NCBI RefSeq assembly: GCF_014489515.1
Contig: NZ_CP060782.1
Span: 1,674,001-1,738,000 of the forward strand
Direction: 5' to 3'
Origin: Sphingomonas sediminicola
Lineage (GTDB): Bacteria > Pseudomonadota > Alphaproteobacteria > Sphingomonadales > Sphingomonadaceae
Length of the DNA: 64,000 nucleotides
The position numbers were made by a program, and so were the translations under genes. Numbering within the stretch: the stretch's first letter is position 1; every line of letters begins with the position of its first letter. The notes beneath the pieces are model-generated. The model was not told the origin of the DNA. It saw only the letters and a list, made by a program, of their open reading frames with translations, and made no database searches. Shown piece by piece: positions 37,164-46,004 of the stretch.

Positions 37164-37658
37164 TGACGAAGCGACCGCATCTCTTCCTCGACTGCGACGG
37201 GGTGCTTGCCGACTTCGACACCGGGCCAAGCTTCTGCTCGGGATGAGCCCCAAGTCCTTCGAAGCTCGCCACGGACGCGGCGAATTCTGGAAGCGCTTGG
37301 CCAAGCACGGCAACTTTTACGGGACCTCCAGCAGATGCCGGATGCGAAGCGTCTCTTCCGGGCCGTTAAGCACCTCAAGCCGACGATCCTGACCGGCATC
37401 CCGCTAGGAACCTGGGCTGCTCCTCAGAAGGAACGCTGGGCCGCGAAGCATTTCCCGGACGTGCCGATCATCACCACCCTCGCGCGCCAGAAGCACCTCC
37501 ACATGGACCCGGGCGACGTGCTGGTCGACGACCGCGAGAATCACCGCAAGCTATGGGAGGACGCCGGCGGCACCTTCATCCATCACAAGAATGCGGAAGA
37601 CACGCTTCGCCAGCTGGCGAAGATCTACCCGTCAGTGAATGTGGAAGCCGACGCTTAG
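37163..37658 (+). CDS. HAD-superfamily 5'(3')-nucleotidase-like protein, two frameshifts
   Basis: About 165 residues. The HAD motif I is HLFLDCDGVLADFD. The rest reads SFEARHGRGEFWKRLAKHG, then KPTILTGIPLGTW as motif II, the Lys region QKERWAAKHFP, and motif IV HMDPGDVLVDDRENHRKLWEDAGGTFIHHKN. This is the NT5C-type arrangement of small deoxyribonucleotidases. A G is missing near 37222 and one base near 37318. The start codon overlaps the upstream gene's stop. The 3' end overlaps the convergent gene by four bases. Confidence 0.8.
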
Positions 37659-38209
37659 GCAGCGGCCTGGAGGTCCACCTTCTCGACCCACTCCGGCCAG
37701 AACACCGGCTCGCGGTTTGACCAGCCCGGTGCGGTGGCAGCGCTCTCGCTGATCGACTGAAGCAGGGTCCGGCGACGATCCGGGTGCAGGTGCGGCAGGG
37801 CCGCTGCGGCGCAGAAGGCGGCCGGCAGCCACGGGCGGGCCGACGCACCGATCAGGCGCTCGTAGAGGAATCGGAACGCCGCGAAGTTCGGCAGGCGATC
37901 CTGGCCGAGGTCGAATGCGGCAAGCGTGATCAGCATGCCCATGAACGGCTCGATCATGTCGAGGCCGCTGTCGTCCGGAACCTGCATGCGCAGGTGGTCG
38001 AGCTGCTTGAAGATTCGGGACTGGGCACGGATCGAAGCGGCCTCGCCCTCGTCGCGGGCCCAGCATTCGATCGCATCACGACGACCGTATGCAACGTCCA
38101 ACGAACGGCGAATGTACCGCTGCGTCGCCTTCGGGAAGCTCGCGAACTCCTTCATCTCAGAAAGGAGCAACGCACCGTTCGCCGGCTGGCTGGTCCGCGT
38201 AATCATCAC
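37655..38209 (-). CDS. hypothetical helical protein
   Basis: A 184-residue, mostly helical soluble protein with an AAGGAG site upstream of ATG 38209. Recognisable stretches are FPKATQRYIRRSLDVAYGRRDAIECWARDEG and LDMIEPFMGMLITLAAFDLGQDRLPNFAAFRFLYERLIG. The upstream region contains GATTC and GAGTC sites and a GGTTAAG element, which in alphaproteobacteria can mean cell-cycle control, but this is only suggestive. No family recognised. Confidence 0.65.
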   Translation of the reverse strand: MMITRTSQPANGALLLSEMKEFASFPKATQRYIRRSLDVAYGRRDAIECWARDEGEAASIRAQSRIFKQLDHLRMQVPDDSGLDMIEPFMGMLITLAAFDLGQDRLPNFAAFRFLYERLIGASARPWLPAAFCAAAALPHLHPDRRRTLLQSISESAATAPGWSNREPVFWPEWVEKVDLQAAA

Positions 38210-38286
38210 CCCGACTCCTTAGTCCCACCGGCGGGATGATGCGGCCGCACTAGTTGCGGTTTGCTTAACCACTAATCCCACCCCGT

Positions 38287-38622
38287 TCAGATTGAATCAG
38301 AGGGCGGCTCTAACAGCAATGCTAAATACTCACGGCTCGTCGCAAACCCGCGCCGCTGTTGATTCTGTGCAACTGAATTGGGGATAAGTCGCGGACTCAG
38401 CGATCCTTTTCCGGAAATCCCGACGAGGGGCAGGCTCTCCGCCCCGCCCGGCTGGGTAGCGGCCGGCGGATCCGACGCGTCCATCGATTCGTCGCTGCCG
38501 ACATCGGCCTTCGCCTGCTCGCAGCTCGGGTCCTTCTTTAGCTTCTCCTCAAGCTCCTTTTCCGGCGGCGCGGAGATTACTGGCGGCGGCACCTTGTCCC
38601 TGTCGTCCTTCACTTCGGTCAC
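38287..38622 (-). CDS. predicted disordered acidic protein under an EcfG-type promoter
   Basis: A 111-residue open frame starting at GTG 38622 with an AAAGGA site upstream. The first 60 residues are rich in Asp, Glu, Lys and Pro (MTEVKDDRDKVPPPVISAPPEKELEEKLKKDP), so probably disordered; the rest is Pro/Ser/Arg-rich and may not be conserved. Support comes mainly from the perfect EcfG promoter 35 bases upstream of the start. No homologue recognised. The C-terminal half could be out of frame if a base is missing. Confidence 0.45.
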   Translation of the reverse strand: MTEVKDDRDKVPPPVISAPPEKELEEKLKKDPSCEQAKADVGSDESMDASDPPAATQPGGAESLPLVGISGKGSLSPRLIPNSVAQNQQRRGFATSREYLALLLEPPSDSI

Positions 38623-38656
38623 GGCGAATTCCTTTGGCGAATCGTTTCGCGGAATA

Positions 38657-38681
38657 AACGAGCAACGGGGAGCGCCGTTCC
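38657..38681 (-). promoter_or_regulatory. EcfG-type (general stress response) promoter
   Basis: On the minus strand the site reads GGAAC, 16 bases, CGTT, which is the published consensus for the alphaproteobacterial general stress sigma factor EcfG (GGAAC-N16/17-CGTT). It faces the predicted disordered-protein gene at 38622. No second perfect copy was noticed in the window. Confidence 0.65.
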
Positions 38682-38793
38682 TGCATTCACCCCGTAAATC
38701 TGGCGTTCAGTTTCGACCGGCGGGTTTCATGCTTCTGCCAAAGGACAGGCGACAATTGCGGCCTTGAGTTTCACAAGGTTACAAGCACTTCAA

Positions 38794-40019
38794 ATGCACG
38801 CACTCACCATCAGCCCCGCAGACCGTATCGAGCGGGGCCGCTTCTCCGACTGGCCGCTCGCCCTGAAGTCGATTCTCGGCTTCTGGTTCGTCTACGCCCT
38901 CACCGTCGCCGCTCGGGCCTTCATGGGCACCGACGCGCTGACGATCCTGTTCAACAAGCTCATCTCGATCAGCATCGGGATCGTCCTCACCGGCCTGATC
39001 TACATCGCGATCGCAAGCCTCGCCGGCAATGCCGGGATTCGGAAGAAAGCGATCGTAGCCGGCCTCGCCTCGTTCGTCGCCTCGTGGGGAATGGCGGGCA
39101 GCTTTATCGCCATCGAAGACGTGATGCGCGAGCCTAAGGAAGTCTTCCGCTACCAGTCGCGCGAAGGCTTCGTGATCATCGAAAAGGGCCGAACCCTGAC
39201 GGTGGAGCGTCGAGCGCAGGAGCCTCTGGTCCTCACCTGGCCGCGCATGGGCGAGCTCGATACCAACAAGCGCATCCGATACGCCGCCGACGTTTCCGTC
39301 ACTTGGCTGTTCTTCTTCGCGGCGTGGAGCGCCTTCTACCTCGCGACCAAGGCGCAGGCCGAAGCGCTGAACGCGAAGCGCCGCGCAGTCGAAGCGGAAA
39401 GCGCCGCGCAAGCCGCGCAAGTCCGTGCGCTGCGCTATCAGATCAACCCGCACTTCCTGTTCAACACGCTCAATTCGCTGTCGTCGCTGGTCATGGGCGG
39501 CCGGCCCGAGGAAGCCGAGAACATGATCCTCAAGCTCTCGACCTTCTTTCGCTCCAGCCTTTCGCTCGATCCATCCGCCGACGTGACGCTGGCCGAGGAG
39601 ATCGACCTCCAGCGGCTGTATCTCGAAATCGAGAAAGTCCGTTTCCCGCGCCGCCTGAAGGTTGAGATCGACATTCCCGACGATCTCAAGAACGCCCGGG
39701 TGCCCGGACTCCTGCTTCAGCCCTTGTGGAGAATGTGATCAAGTACGGAGTCTCGGGAACGCGCGACAAGGTGACGCTGAACATCCGCGCGGCCGAAGCC
39801 GGTCCCGGCCGCTTCACGATCGAAGTCCAGAACAGCGGAGCCGAAGCTTCGACGAAGGGCCGCAACGGAAAGCCCGACGGTACGGGAGTAGGCCTGACGA
39901 ACGTTTGCCAGCGGCTGGAAGCGCGTTTCGGTACGGCTGCGAAATGTGAATTTGGCCCAACGGCCGACGGTGGCTATCGTGTATTGATGACACTGCCGTT
40001 GGACCGCGCCGATGGATGA
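38794..40019 (+). CDS. LytS-type sensor histidine kinase, frameshift near 39722
   Basis: About 408 residues. The N-terminal part has three or four membrane helices (from LKSILGFWFVYALTVAARAF to DVSVTWLFFFAAWSAFYLA). A coiled linker leads to the His_kinase motif QVRALRYQINPHFLFNTLNSLSSLV, with the phosphorylated His in NPHFLFN. One C is missing near 39722; restored, the ATPase reads LLLQPLVENVIKYGVSG, then DGTGVGLTNVCQRL. The ATG at 38794 is chosen; a TTG at 38764 is possible. It overlaps the response regulator gene, forming a LytS/LytR-type pair. The signal is unknown. Confidence 0.88.
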
Positions 40020-40757
40020 CCAGCCGCTTCGGCTCCTAATTGCTGACGACGAACCGCTTGCAGCCGAAAGGCTGCAGCTTCTCCTTGCGCAGATCCCCGA
40101 CGTCGACCTGATCGGCACGGCCAGCGATGGCGAGGGCGCAGTCAGGATGGCAGAGGCCCTGTCGCCGGACGTCCTTCTGCTCGATATCGAGATGCCAGGC
40201 CTCGACGGCATCGACGTTGCGCGCGCCCTTGCGAGCAAGCGGCCTTCCGCAGCGGTCATCTTCATCACCGCCTTCGACCAGTTCGCAGTCGCGGCCTTCG
40301 AGGTGGAAGCCGTCGATTATCTGATGAAGCCGGTCACGCCGGAACGGCTGAAGCGGGCGCTAAAGCGCGCCCGCGACCATCTTCAGCGCCGCGAGAAGGC
40401 ACCCGCACGCCCTGCTTCGACTTCACCGTACCTGGAAGAGTTTTGGGCTTCCGATTTGTCGGGTCTCGTCCGTATCGCCTCGCGCGATGTCGACCGTGTC
40501 TCGGCTGAGCGCGACTACATGCGCCTGCACGTTGGGCGCAGGAGCTGGCTGATCCACCACTCGATGAACGCGCTGGAGGAGGGCTGGACCCCGAACTATT
40601 CGTTCGGCTTCACCGCTCGGCGATCGTGCGCAAGGACTTCATCGCGGGCTTCACGCGCAACCCGTCCGGCCGCTGGATTGCGCGCCTGTCCGACGGAGTC
40701 GAGCAGCCGGTTGGCCGGCTCTACACCGACAAGGTCAGGACGATCGCCCGCCGTTGA
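40012..40757 (+). CDS. LytTR-family response regulator, frameshift near 40583
   Basis: About 248 residues. The receiver domain has IADDEPLAAERL, the phospho-acceptor Asp in VLLLDIEMPGLDG, the Thr in VIFITAFDQFAVAAFEVEAVDYLMKPV and the Lys of MKP. The C-terminal LytTR DNA-binding domain (VDRVSAERDYMRLHVGRRSWLIHHSMNALE) is interrupted near 40583 by a missing C. Restored, it ends ELFVRLHRSAIVRKDFI and TDKVRTIARR. It overlaps the kinase gene by eight bases. LytTR regulators bind direct repeats upstream of their targets; none was recognised here. Confidence 0.88.
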
Positions 40758-40812
40758 GGCGAAATGCCCGGCGGCCAGCACTGCAACCTGCCGCCAGGCG
40801 AAATTGGCCCGA

Positions 40813-41121
40813 TCACTGGGCGTCCGCGAGTGCCAGCTGCAATTGCTGCTCCGCTGTCTGGCGAGCGCCGGCGATGCAGCGACGGGTGTCCGAAATCAGC
40901 GCCGGCATGTTCTGACGGCCGCGCGAGCACATGATCTTGATGGCGGCGTCCACCTTCTTTTGGAAACGTTCGGCGCCCTCTTGGGTGTGCAGGTCCGCGG
41001 GATTGTAGCGCACCGTCGCGCTCACCTGCTCAACGCTATCAACCTGCCGCGCATGGGCGAGCGTCGGAACGAGCAAGATGCTCGACACTGCGACGGCAGC
41101 AGCCATGACTAGAAATCTCAT
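40813..41121 (-). CDS. UrcA-family secreted protein
   Basis: A 102-residue protein with a signal peptide (MRFLVMAAAVAVSSILLVPTLAHA), then SATVRYNPADLHTQEGAERFQKKVDAAIKIMCSRG and RRCIAGARQTAEQQL. The two cysteines and the RYNPADL..EGA pattern fit the UrcA family, found mainly in sphingomonads and caulobacters, of unknown function. The frame is intact. Confidence 0.85.
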   Translation of the reverse strand: MRFLVMAAAVAVSSILLVPTLAHARQVDSVEQVSATVRYNPADLHTQEGAERFQKKVDAAIKIMCSRGRQNMPALISDTRRCIAGARQTAEQQLQLALADAQ

Positions 41122-41324
41122 CGTATCGCTCCTTTTGGGATGCGACGCGGCAGCCTCAATCGGGGAAGTCGAGGGGTGTTGTGACCGCCGCGTCGCAGGG
41201 TCCGGCTACGATGATGCGGGAGCGGCGTCGCCATCCGCTCGACGAGCGCCGCGCCGCCTTCTGCGATCGTTTACATTTGTCGACGAAGGCCGTTCGTCGG
41301 ACGGCGGTTCGACGAACGATCGAT

Positions 41325-42620
41325 CTAGTTTTCGGTCGAAACCGATCCGAGGTTTTTGTTCACGACCGCAGTCACCGCACTGTCGAGCGTGACGTTGCCG
41401 AGCGTCCGGAAGATGTCGGGGACCATTTCAACCGCTACCAGCAGTGCAAGCGGGGCTATCGGTACCCCAAGAGCCATGGCGATCGGAGCGATCGAGCTGA
41501 TAAAGCTCACCTCGCCCGGCAAGCTCACGGCGCCATAGCTGATCACCGACGCGACCCCGGTCGCCGCAATCGCCGCTCCAAGGCTCGGCTGATAGCCCAA
41601 CCAGCTGGCGACATAGAAAGCGACTGCGACATTCATTGCCGGCCCGGTGGCGCGGAACAGAGCCACCGCCATCGGCAGCGTGACGTCCGCAACCTGCTCG
41701 CGAACGCCCTGCACTTTCGCAGCTCCAAGCATCGCGGGCAGCGACGCGAGCGAGGACCGGGTCGAAATGGCCACGCTCTGTGGAGCGATCATCGACTTGG
41801 TGAAAAGCCCCGCGGGAACACTCCCGCCGACGATTGCGATTGGATAACCCCAAAGCGTAACAAGCACGCCGATCACCGAGACCAGAACGATGTAGTGCGC
41901 GAGTCCCGCGAAGGCCGCACCGCCCGCACTTGCCCCGAGCGCGAAACCCAAAGCGAACACGCCGAGTGGCGCGATCCACAGCACCCAGCCGATGACGATC
42001 AGCAGAGCGTCCGCAATCCCGTCGAAGAACTCGACGACGGTCTTACGCCGCTGCGGAGCAATGCGTGCAACGGCTAGAGCGAAGAACACCGTGAACACGA
42101 CGAGCGGCAGGACGTCGCCGTTAGAGGCGGCTGCAATCACATTGGACGGGATGATCCCGCGGAAGAAGTCGGCGACGCTGGGGATCGGCGGCGAGGAGGT
42201 GGACTGGTCGATCGCGGCTAGCCCCGCCTGGAGCGCCTCTCCTGCCCCCTGAGGCAGCGGAAACCAGCGAACGAGCAGCGCCATCATGACCGCGCCGAAG
42301 ATTGCCGAAGACGTGCAGACGATCACGAACCAAAGGATAGACCGGCCGGCGATGCGGCCTGCCCGCGCGGCCTCGGCACCCTTGGCTATTCCCGTCACCA
42401 GCAATGCGACGATCAGCGGGATGACGGTCATCTTCAGCGCATCGAGCCAGAGCCCGCCGACATAGGTCGCGACCTGGATCAGCGGCTCGCGAATTCCGTC
42501 TCCACCAGCCTGCGCAAACGTCCCGCCGACGAGGCCGATGAACAGCGCGACCAGGACAAGATAGGGTCGCGACCCGCGCGAGGCGGCGGCAGGAGCCTCT
42601 TCGGCCTTTTCGCTCGTCAT
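41325..42620 (-). CDS. dicarboxylate/amino acid:cation symporter (DAACS)
   Basis: A 431-residue sodium- or proton-coupled transporter. About eight membrane helices and two re-entrant loops are visible. Family motifs are SVAISTRSSLASLPAML (serine-rich hairpin 1), LPMAVALFRATGPAMNVAVAFYVA in place of the NMDGT region, and a C-terminal GAVSLPGEVSFISSIAPIAMALGVP followed by EMVPDIFRTLGNVTLDSAVTAVV. The NMDGT motif is changed to a divergent form, so the substrate may not be a C4-dicarboxylate. Its start overlaps the stop of the upstream methyltransferase gene. Confidence 0.88.
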   Translation of the reverse strand: MTSEKAEEAPAAASRGSRPYLVLVALFIGLVGGTFAQAGGDGIREPLIQVATYVGGLWLDALKMTVIPLIVALLVTGIAKGAEAARAGRIAGRSILWFVIVCTSSAIFGAVMMALLVRWFPLPQGAGEALQAGLAAIDQSTSSPPIPSVADFFRGIIPSNVIAAASNGDVLPLVVFTVFFALAVARIAPQRRKTVVEFFDGIADALLIVIGWVLWIAPLGVFALGFALGASAGGAAFAGLAHYIVLVSVIGVLVTLWGYPIAIVGGSVPAGLFTKSMIAPQSVAISTRSSLASLPAMLGAAKVQGVREQVADVTLPMAVALFRATGPAMNVAVAFYVASWLGYQPSLGAAIAATGVASVISYGAVSLPGEVSFISSIAPIAMALGVPIAPLALLVAVEMVPDIFRTLGNVTLDSAVTAVVNKNLGSVSTEN

Positions 42621-43375
42621 TGAGGCTTCCGGAAGCGGTACATGAACCGATCGGTCTTTCCGCGGATCTTCTCGTCGAAGACCAGCAGCGAATGATCGTC
42701 TGCCGGATTGCGGAGGATGTCGCTGCTTTCCTCGAGAACGAAGCCGGCCCGCGTAAAGTCCGCCTTCACCACTGCCGGGTCGATCCGGTGCAGCTTCTCG
42801 ACAACCTCACGAGTGTCTCCGCCTGGGTTTGCGGCGTGGTCGATGATCCCCACGACCGCGCCAGGCTTCATCGCGTCGAACAGCCGCTTCAGCCAGGCGT
42901 CCGGGTCCATGCGGACGATCTTCCGCTCCGCATTTTCCCAGTACACGTCGTGATAATCTAGGTTCATGATCAGGAAGTCGTAGGCGTTCGATCCGATCAA
43001 CGGCGTTTCCATGGGGCTCGAGATCAGCACGACGTTCGGCTGACGAGCAGCGAACTCCGCGAAGGCCGCGCGCCTTTTGTCATTCAAGAACTGGGTCGGA
43101 TTCCAGACGACTACGCTTCCGGTCGGTCCAACCGCGGGCGCCATGATCTCTGCCCAATATTTGTTGGCACCGAACATATCGATGACGTGCATGCCCGGCT
43201 GAAGCCCGAAAAAAGTCAGCACTTCGGTCGGCTTACGGGCCTCGTCGAGCTTCACATTTTCGGGAGTCCGCGCGGCCGTATTGGCGACTGCCGCCGCGAC
43301 ATCCGCGGGCGCGGCGCTCAACATGGCAGGCGCCGCAGCCAGTGCCGCCGCAAGGATCAACCGAAATCCGCGCAT
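42617..43375 (-). CDS. exported class I methyltransferase-like protein
   Basis: A 252-residue protein with a signal peptide (MRGFRLILAAALAAAPAMLSAAPA) and a methyltransferase fold: LTFFGLQPGMHVIDMFGANKYWAEIMAPAVG as a motif I relative, VVVWNPTQ, and YDFLIMNLDYHDVYWEN. The glycine-rich loop is degenerate (DMFGANKY instead of DxGxGxG), yet this group of predicted periplasmic 'methyltransferases' is widespread in Sphingomonadales. A SAM-dependent reaction in the periplasm would be odd, so the real role is uncertain. It overlaps the symporter gene. Confidence 0.8.
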   Translation of the reverse strand: MRGFRLILAAALAAAPAMLSAAPADVAAAVANTAARTPENVKLDEARKPTEVLTFFGLQPGMHVIDMFGANKYWAEIMAPAVGPTGSVVVWNPTQFLNDKRRAAFAEFAARQPNVVLISSPMETPLIGSNAYDFLIMNLDYHDVYWENAERKIVRMDPDAWLKRLFDAMKPGAVVGIIDHAANPGGDTREVVEKLHRIDPAVVKADFTRAGFVLEESSDILRNPADDHSLLVFDEKIRGKTDRFMYRFRKPQ

Positions 43376-43483
43376 ATGCCCCTCCGTCCATGATCGAAGT
43401 ACGCTGGTTGCCCCACTCAGCCGCTTTTCGCCAGACGCAAAAGGGTCTAATTCGCGGTCTTTCGTCCCTTGGGGAGGAATGTG

Positions 43484-44233
43484 ATGGCGTCCGTCGCTTC
43501 ACCTGCCGTCGACATTCAGACGCGCGAGCGTCGTTTCTACTGCCGTATGGCCATCATGCTGGTGGTCCTGATGTTCCTCGGCTTCGCGCCGAGCTTCTAC
43601 CTGCGCGGCATCGTGCCGGAGTATCCGCGGCCGAACCCAACCCTGCCGGTTTCTGTCATCCTGCACGGCCTGCTCTTCACGCTCTGGATGTTCGTTTTCG
43701 TCGCGCAGACCCAGCTCGTGGCTGCCGGCCGGCGCGACATCCACATGAAGCTGGGCAAGGCGTCCATGTTCTTGGCCATCACCATGGTGCCGTTCATGTA
43801 TTTGATCGGCGTCTGGCAGGTCGCGCGACACAACGTCCCGCCCTTCACCACGCCGCTCGACTGGACCTCACTCCCGCTGTTCGCGCTGCCGGCGTTCGTC
43901 ATCCTCGTCTGGCAGGGCTGGAAGCGCCGGCGCGAGGCACAGTGGCACAAAAGGCTGATGCTCGGAGCCGCGATGGTGGTCGTGCTCGGCCCCGGCTTCG
44001 GCCGCCTGCCGCTCGCGCCGCCGTCGAAGCCCGCCTTCGCCGCACAGATGATCGCATCGCTGCTGTTCTTCGTGCCGCTGTTCATCTGGGACAAGCGCTC
44101 GCTGGGCCACACGCACCCGGCCACCAAGGTCGCGTTCGGGGTCTACGCGCTTTCGATGCTCATCCCGGTAGCGCTGATCGTCAGCGGAACCTGGGCGCCG
44201 ATCGCCGCGCAGCTACCGGGAGTCGGGAGTTAG
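43484..44233 (+). CDS. multi-pass membrane protein, paralogue of the 6.7 kb gene
   Basis: A 249-residue protein with about seven hydrophobic segments. It shares with 6651-7475 the block VSVILHGLLFTLWMFVFVAQTQLVAAGRRDIHMKLG and the later WHKRLMLGAAMVVVLGPGFGRL. The start at 43484 follows a GGAGG site at good spacing; a longer form adds five residues. Function unknown; the repeated His-containing motifs suggest a cofactor-binding membrane protein. Confidence 0.75.
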   Translation: MASVASPAVDIQTRERRFYCRMAIMLVVLMFLGFAPSFYLRGIVPEYPRPNPTLPVSVILHGLLFTLWMFVFVAQTQLVAAGRRDIHMKLGKASMFLAITMVPFMYLIGVWQVARHNVPPFTTPLDWTSLPLFALPAFVILVWQGWKRRREAQWHKRLMLGAAMVVVLGPGFGRLPLAPPSKPAFAAQMIASLLFFVPLFIWDKRSLGHTHPATKVAFGVYALSMLIPVALIVSGTWAPIAAQLPGVGS

Positions 44234-44246
44234 GAACGCGCCACCA

Positions 44247-45106
44247 TCATCCCATCATGATCCACCGAATGGCGGTCACGACCACGCCGCGCGTGGCCTT
44301 CCCTTCGACATCGCGCGCAGGTTCGAATGTCGCCCGCTCGGTCAGAATCCTGCACGTTGCGTTGTCGAGCTCCGCATTACCTGATGAGCGGAGTATCGAG
44401 CACTCGGTGATTGCGCCGGTGTCACTGATTCTAAGTCGGACGTGCGCCCGACCCATTCGGCCCGCTTTCATGGCCTCAACCGGATAATCGGCTGCGGTGA
44501 ATAAGCCGCGAAAGCCTTTCTCGCGTCGGGGTGGTTTCGCAATGCGGCGCTGCTCCTCGACCGGATATCCCCATTTGACGCCGAGATTTGTCGCACAGTC
44601 GTCGAGAGCCTTCAGCGCCGCCGGATGTTCGGGAAGCGCGAAAGCGATCTTCACTTCTCCGGGAACATCGAAAGCCACGCTGGCCGCGTTGGTCAGAAGC
44701 TTATGGGAATCGGAGTCCATTCCCATCACCACGCTGCGCATGGTTAGAGTCTTGATCTCCTTGCTCAGGTTCCAGAGCAGCCGCGAGCTATACCAAACTT
44801 CGCTCGGCTCACCCCCGTCAAACCGCACGGTCGCATCGCCGCTCCCGAACAGCGCCCATTCCCGATTATAGAGGATGGTCGCGTTCGCGCCGGCTCCCAT
44901 CGGGCCTCGCTCAGAGCCAGGAACAAGGGATTGCGAGGTGATCCGTAGGAGCGGACGAGCAGGCACTCGTTCGCCTGCGTTTCCACCGTCCACTTGGCAG
45001 TCGGCTCCCGAACCTTCGGTGCCGCAAGTGCTGAAGCGGATGAGAGCACCAGGAGAACTGCAGCGACAGCCGACGCCGCTCCGCCGAGCATCGGTCGTTG
45101 GCGCAT
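44247..45106 (-). CDS. exported protein with TonB-like C-terminal domain, frameshift near 44900
   Basis: About 286 residues. A signal peptide (GGAASAVAAVLLVLSSASALA) is followed by a domain of about 130 residues beginning REPTAKWTVETQANECLLVRSYGSPRNPLFLAL. The last 80 residues are a TonB C-terminal domain: DYPVEAMKAGRMGRAHVRLRISDTGAITECSILRSSGNAELDNATCRILTERATFEPARD. One C is missing near 44900. Unlike TonB proper it has no Pro-rich linker or membrane anchor. It overlaps its paralogue upstream (ATGA), forming a tandem duplicate pair. Confidence 0.75.
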
Positions 45107-45961
45107 CAGAACATCTTCCAGAGGATGCTCTGAAAGGCCGCGCTTTTCGCTGGTTTTCCGTCAAGGCCGATCGCCGGCTTGTACTTGGCGCCCTGTTTGA
45201 TCACCGCGCAGCTTTGCGCGTCCAGCGACGCAACTCCGCTGGGCTCGATCACGGTGCAGTCCGCGACTTTCCCCAACTCGTCCACGAGAACCACAAGCGA
45301 AACGCGTCCCGACTGTCCTCTCAAGGCTGCAATCCCGGATAATCATCAGCGTTGAACAGCTGGGCGAGGTTCGCCGACGGCCCTTCCTTCAGCTCTGATC
45401 CGCCTTTCTCTTCGCTCCAGACCTTCCAGATCCTGCGAAGGTCGGCGGTGCAATTCCCAAGCGTGCTGAGCAAAGCAGGCATGCTGGTCACCGCAAAGGC
45501 ATCCTCGCCGGTGGCTTGGCCCAGACCGAAACGTGTGCCGAGCCGCTCAATGCCTTTCTCGCGAACGCGCACGCGGATGGTCTTGGCCTGGCGGATGCTG
45601 GCAACGTCCTTGGCGGCAAGGGTCACGAAGCGGGCTCGCTGTCCCATGGACTTGACGCCGAACTCGAGAAAGCTGGTCCGAAGCGGCGGCGCCTCGTCGA
45701 AGACGATCTCCCCCTCGAGCTGGTTGGCATCCAGCTTCCCGCCCTTGCGGATGAATCCAAGCTGGATGGTATCGCCGACCGCGGGGCCTTCAGCATCAGG
45801 TAAAACGGATCGGTCTCGGTCCCGTAATTGCGCGTGGCAATGCACTGCGCATCCGCGAAGTTGACGACCCATTTGCCGGTCGGCTGCAGCGCAGCTTCGG
45901 GAGCGGCGGTCGCCGCGGTTGAAGACGCCAATGCGGCGAGCGCCAAGAGCCGGGCAAGCAT
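45106..45961 (-). CDS. exported TonB-C-like paralogue, two frameshifts
   Basis: About 284 residues, similar in layout to the downstream paralogue: signal peptide (LARLLALAALASSTAATA), KWVVNFADAQCIATRNYGTETDPFYLMLKA, a middle domain, then GQSGRVSLVVLVDELGKVADCTVIEPSGVASLDAQSCAVI and KYKPAIGLDG. Bases are missing near 45790 (C run) and 45345. The ATG at 45961 has a GGGAG site upstream. The Cys pair around DCTV..AQSC is shared with the paralogue (ECSI..NATC), suggesting a disulphide. Function unknown; it may bind cell-envelope partners. Confidence 0.72.
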
Positions 45962-46004
45962 ACGCGACCACTCCCCCAAACAGTCCCGAGCACTGCGACT
46001 GTAA

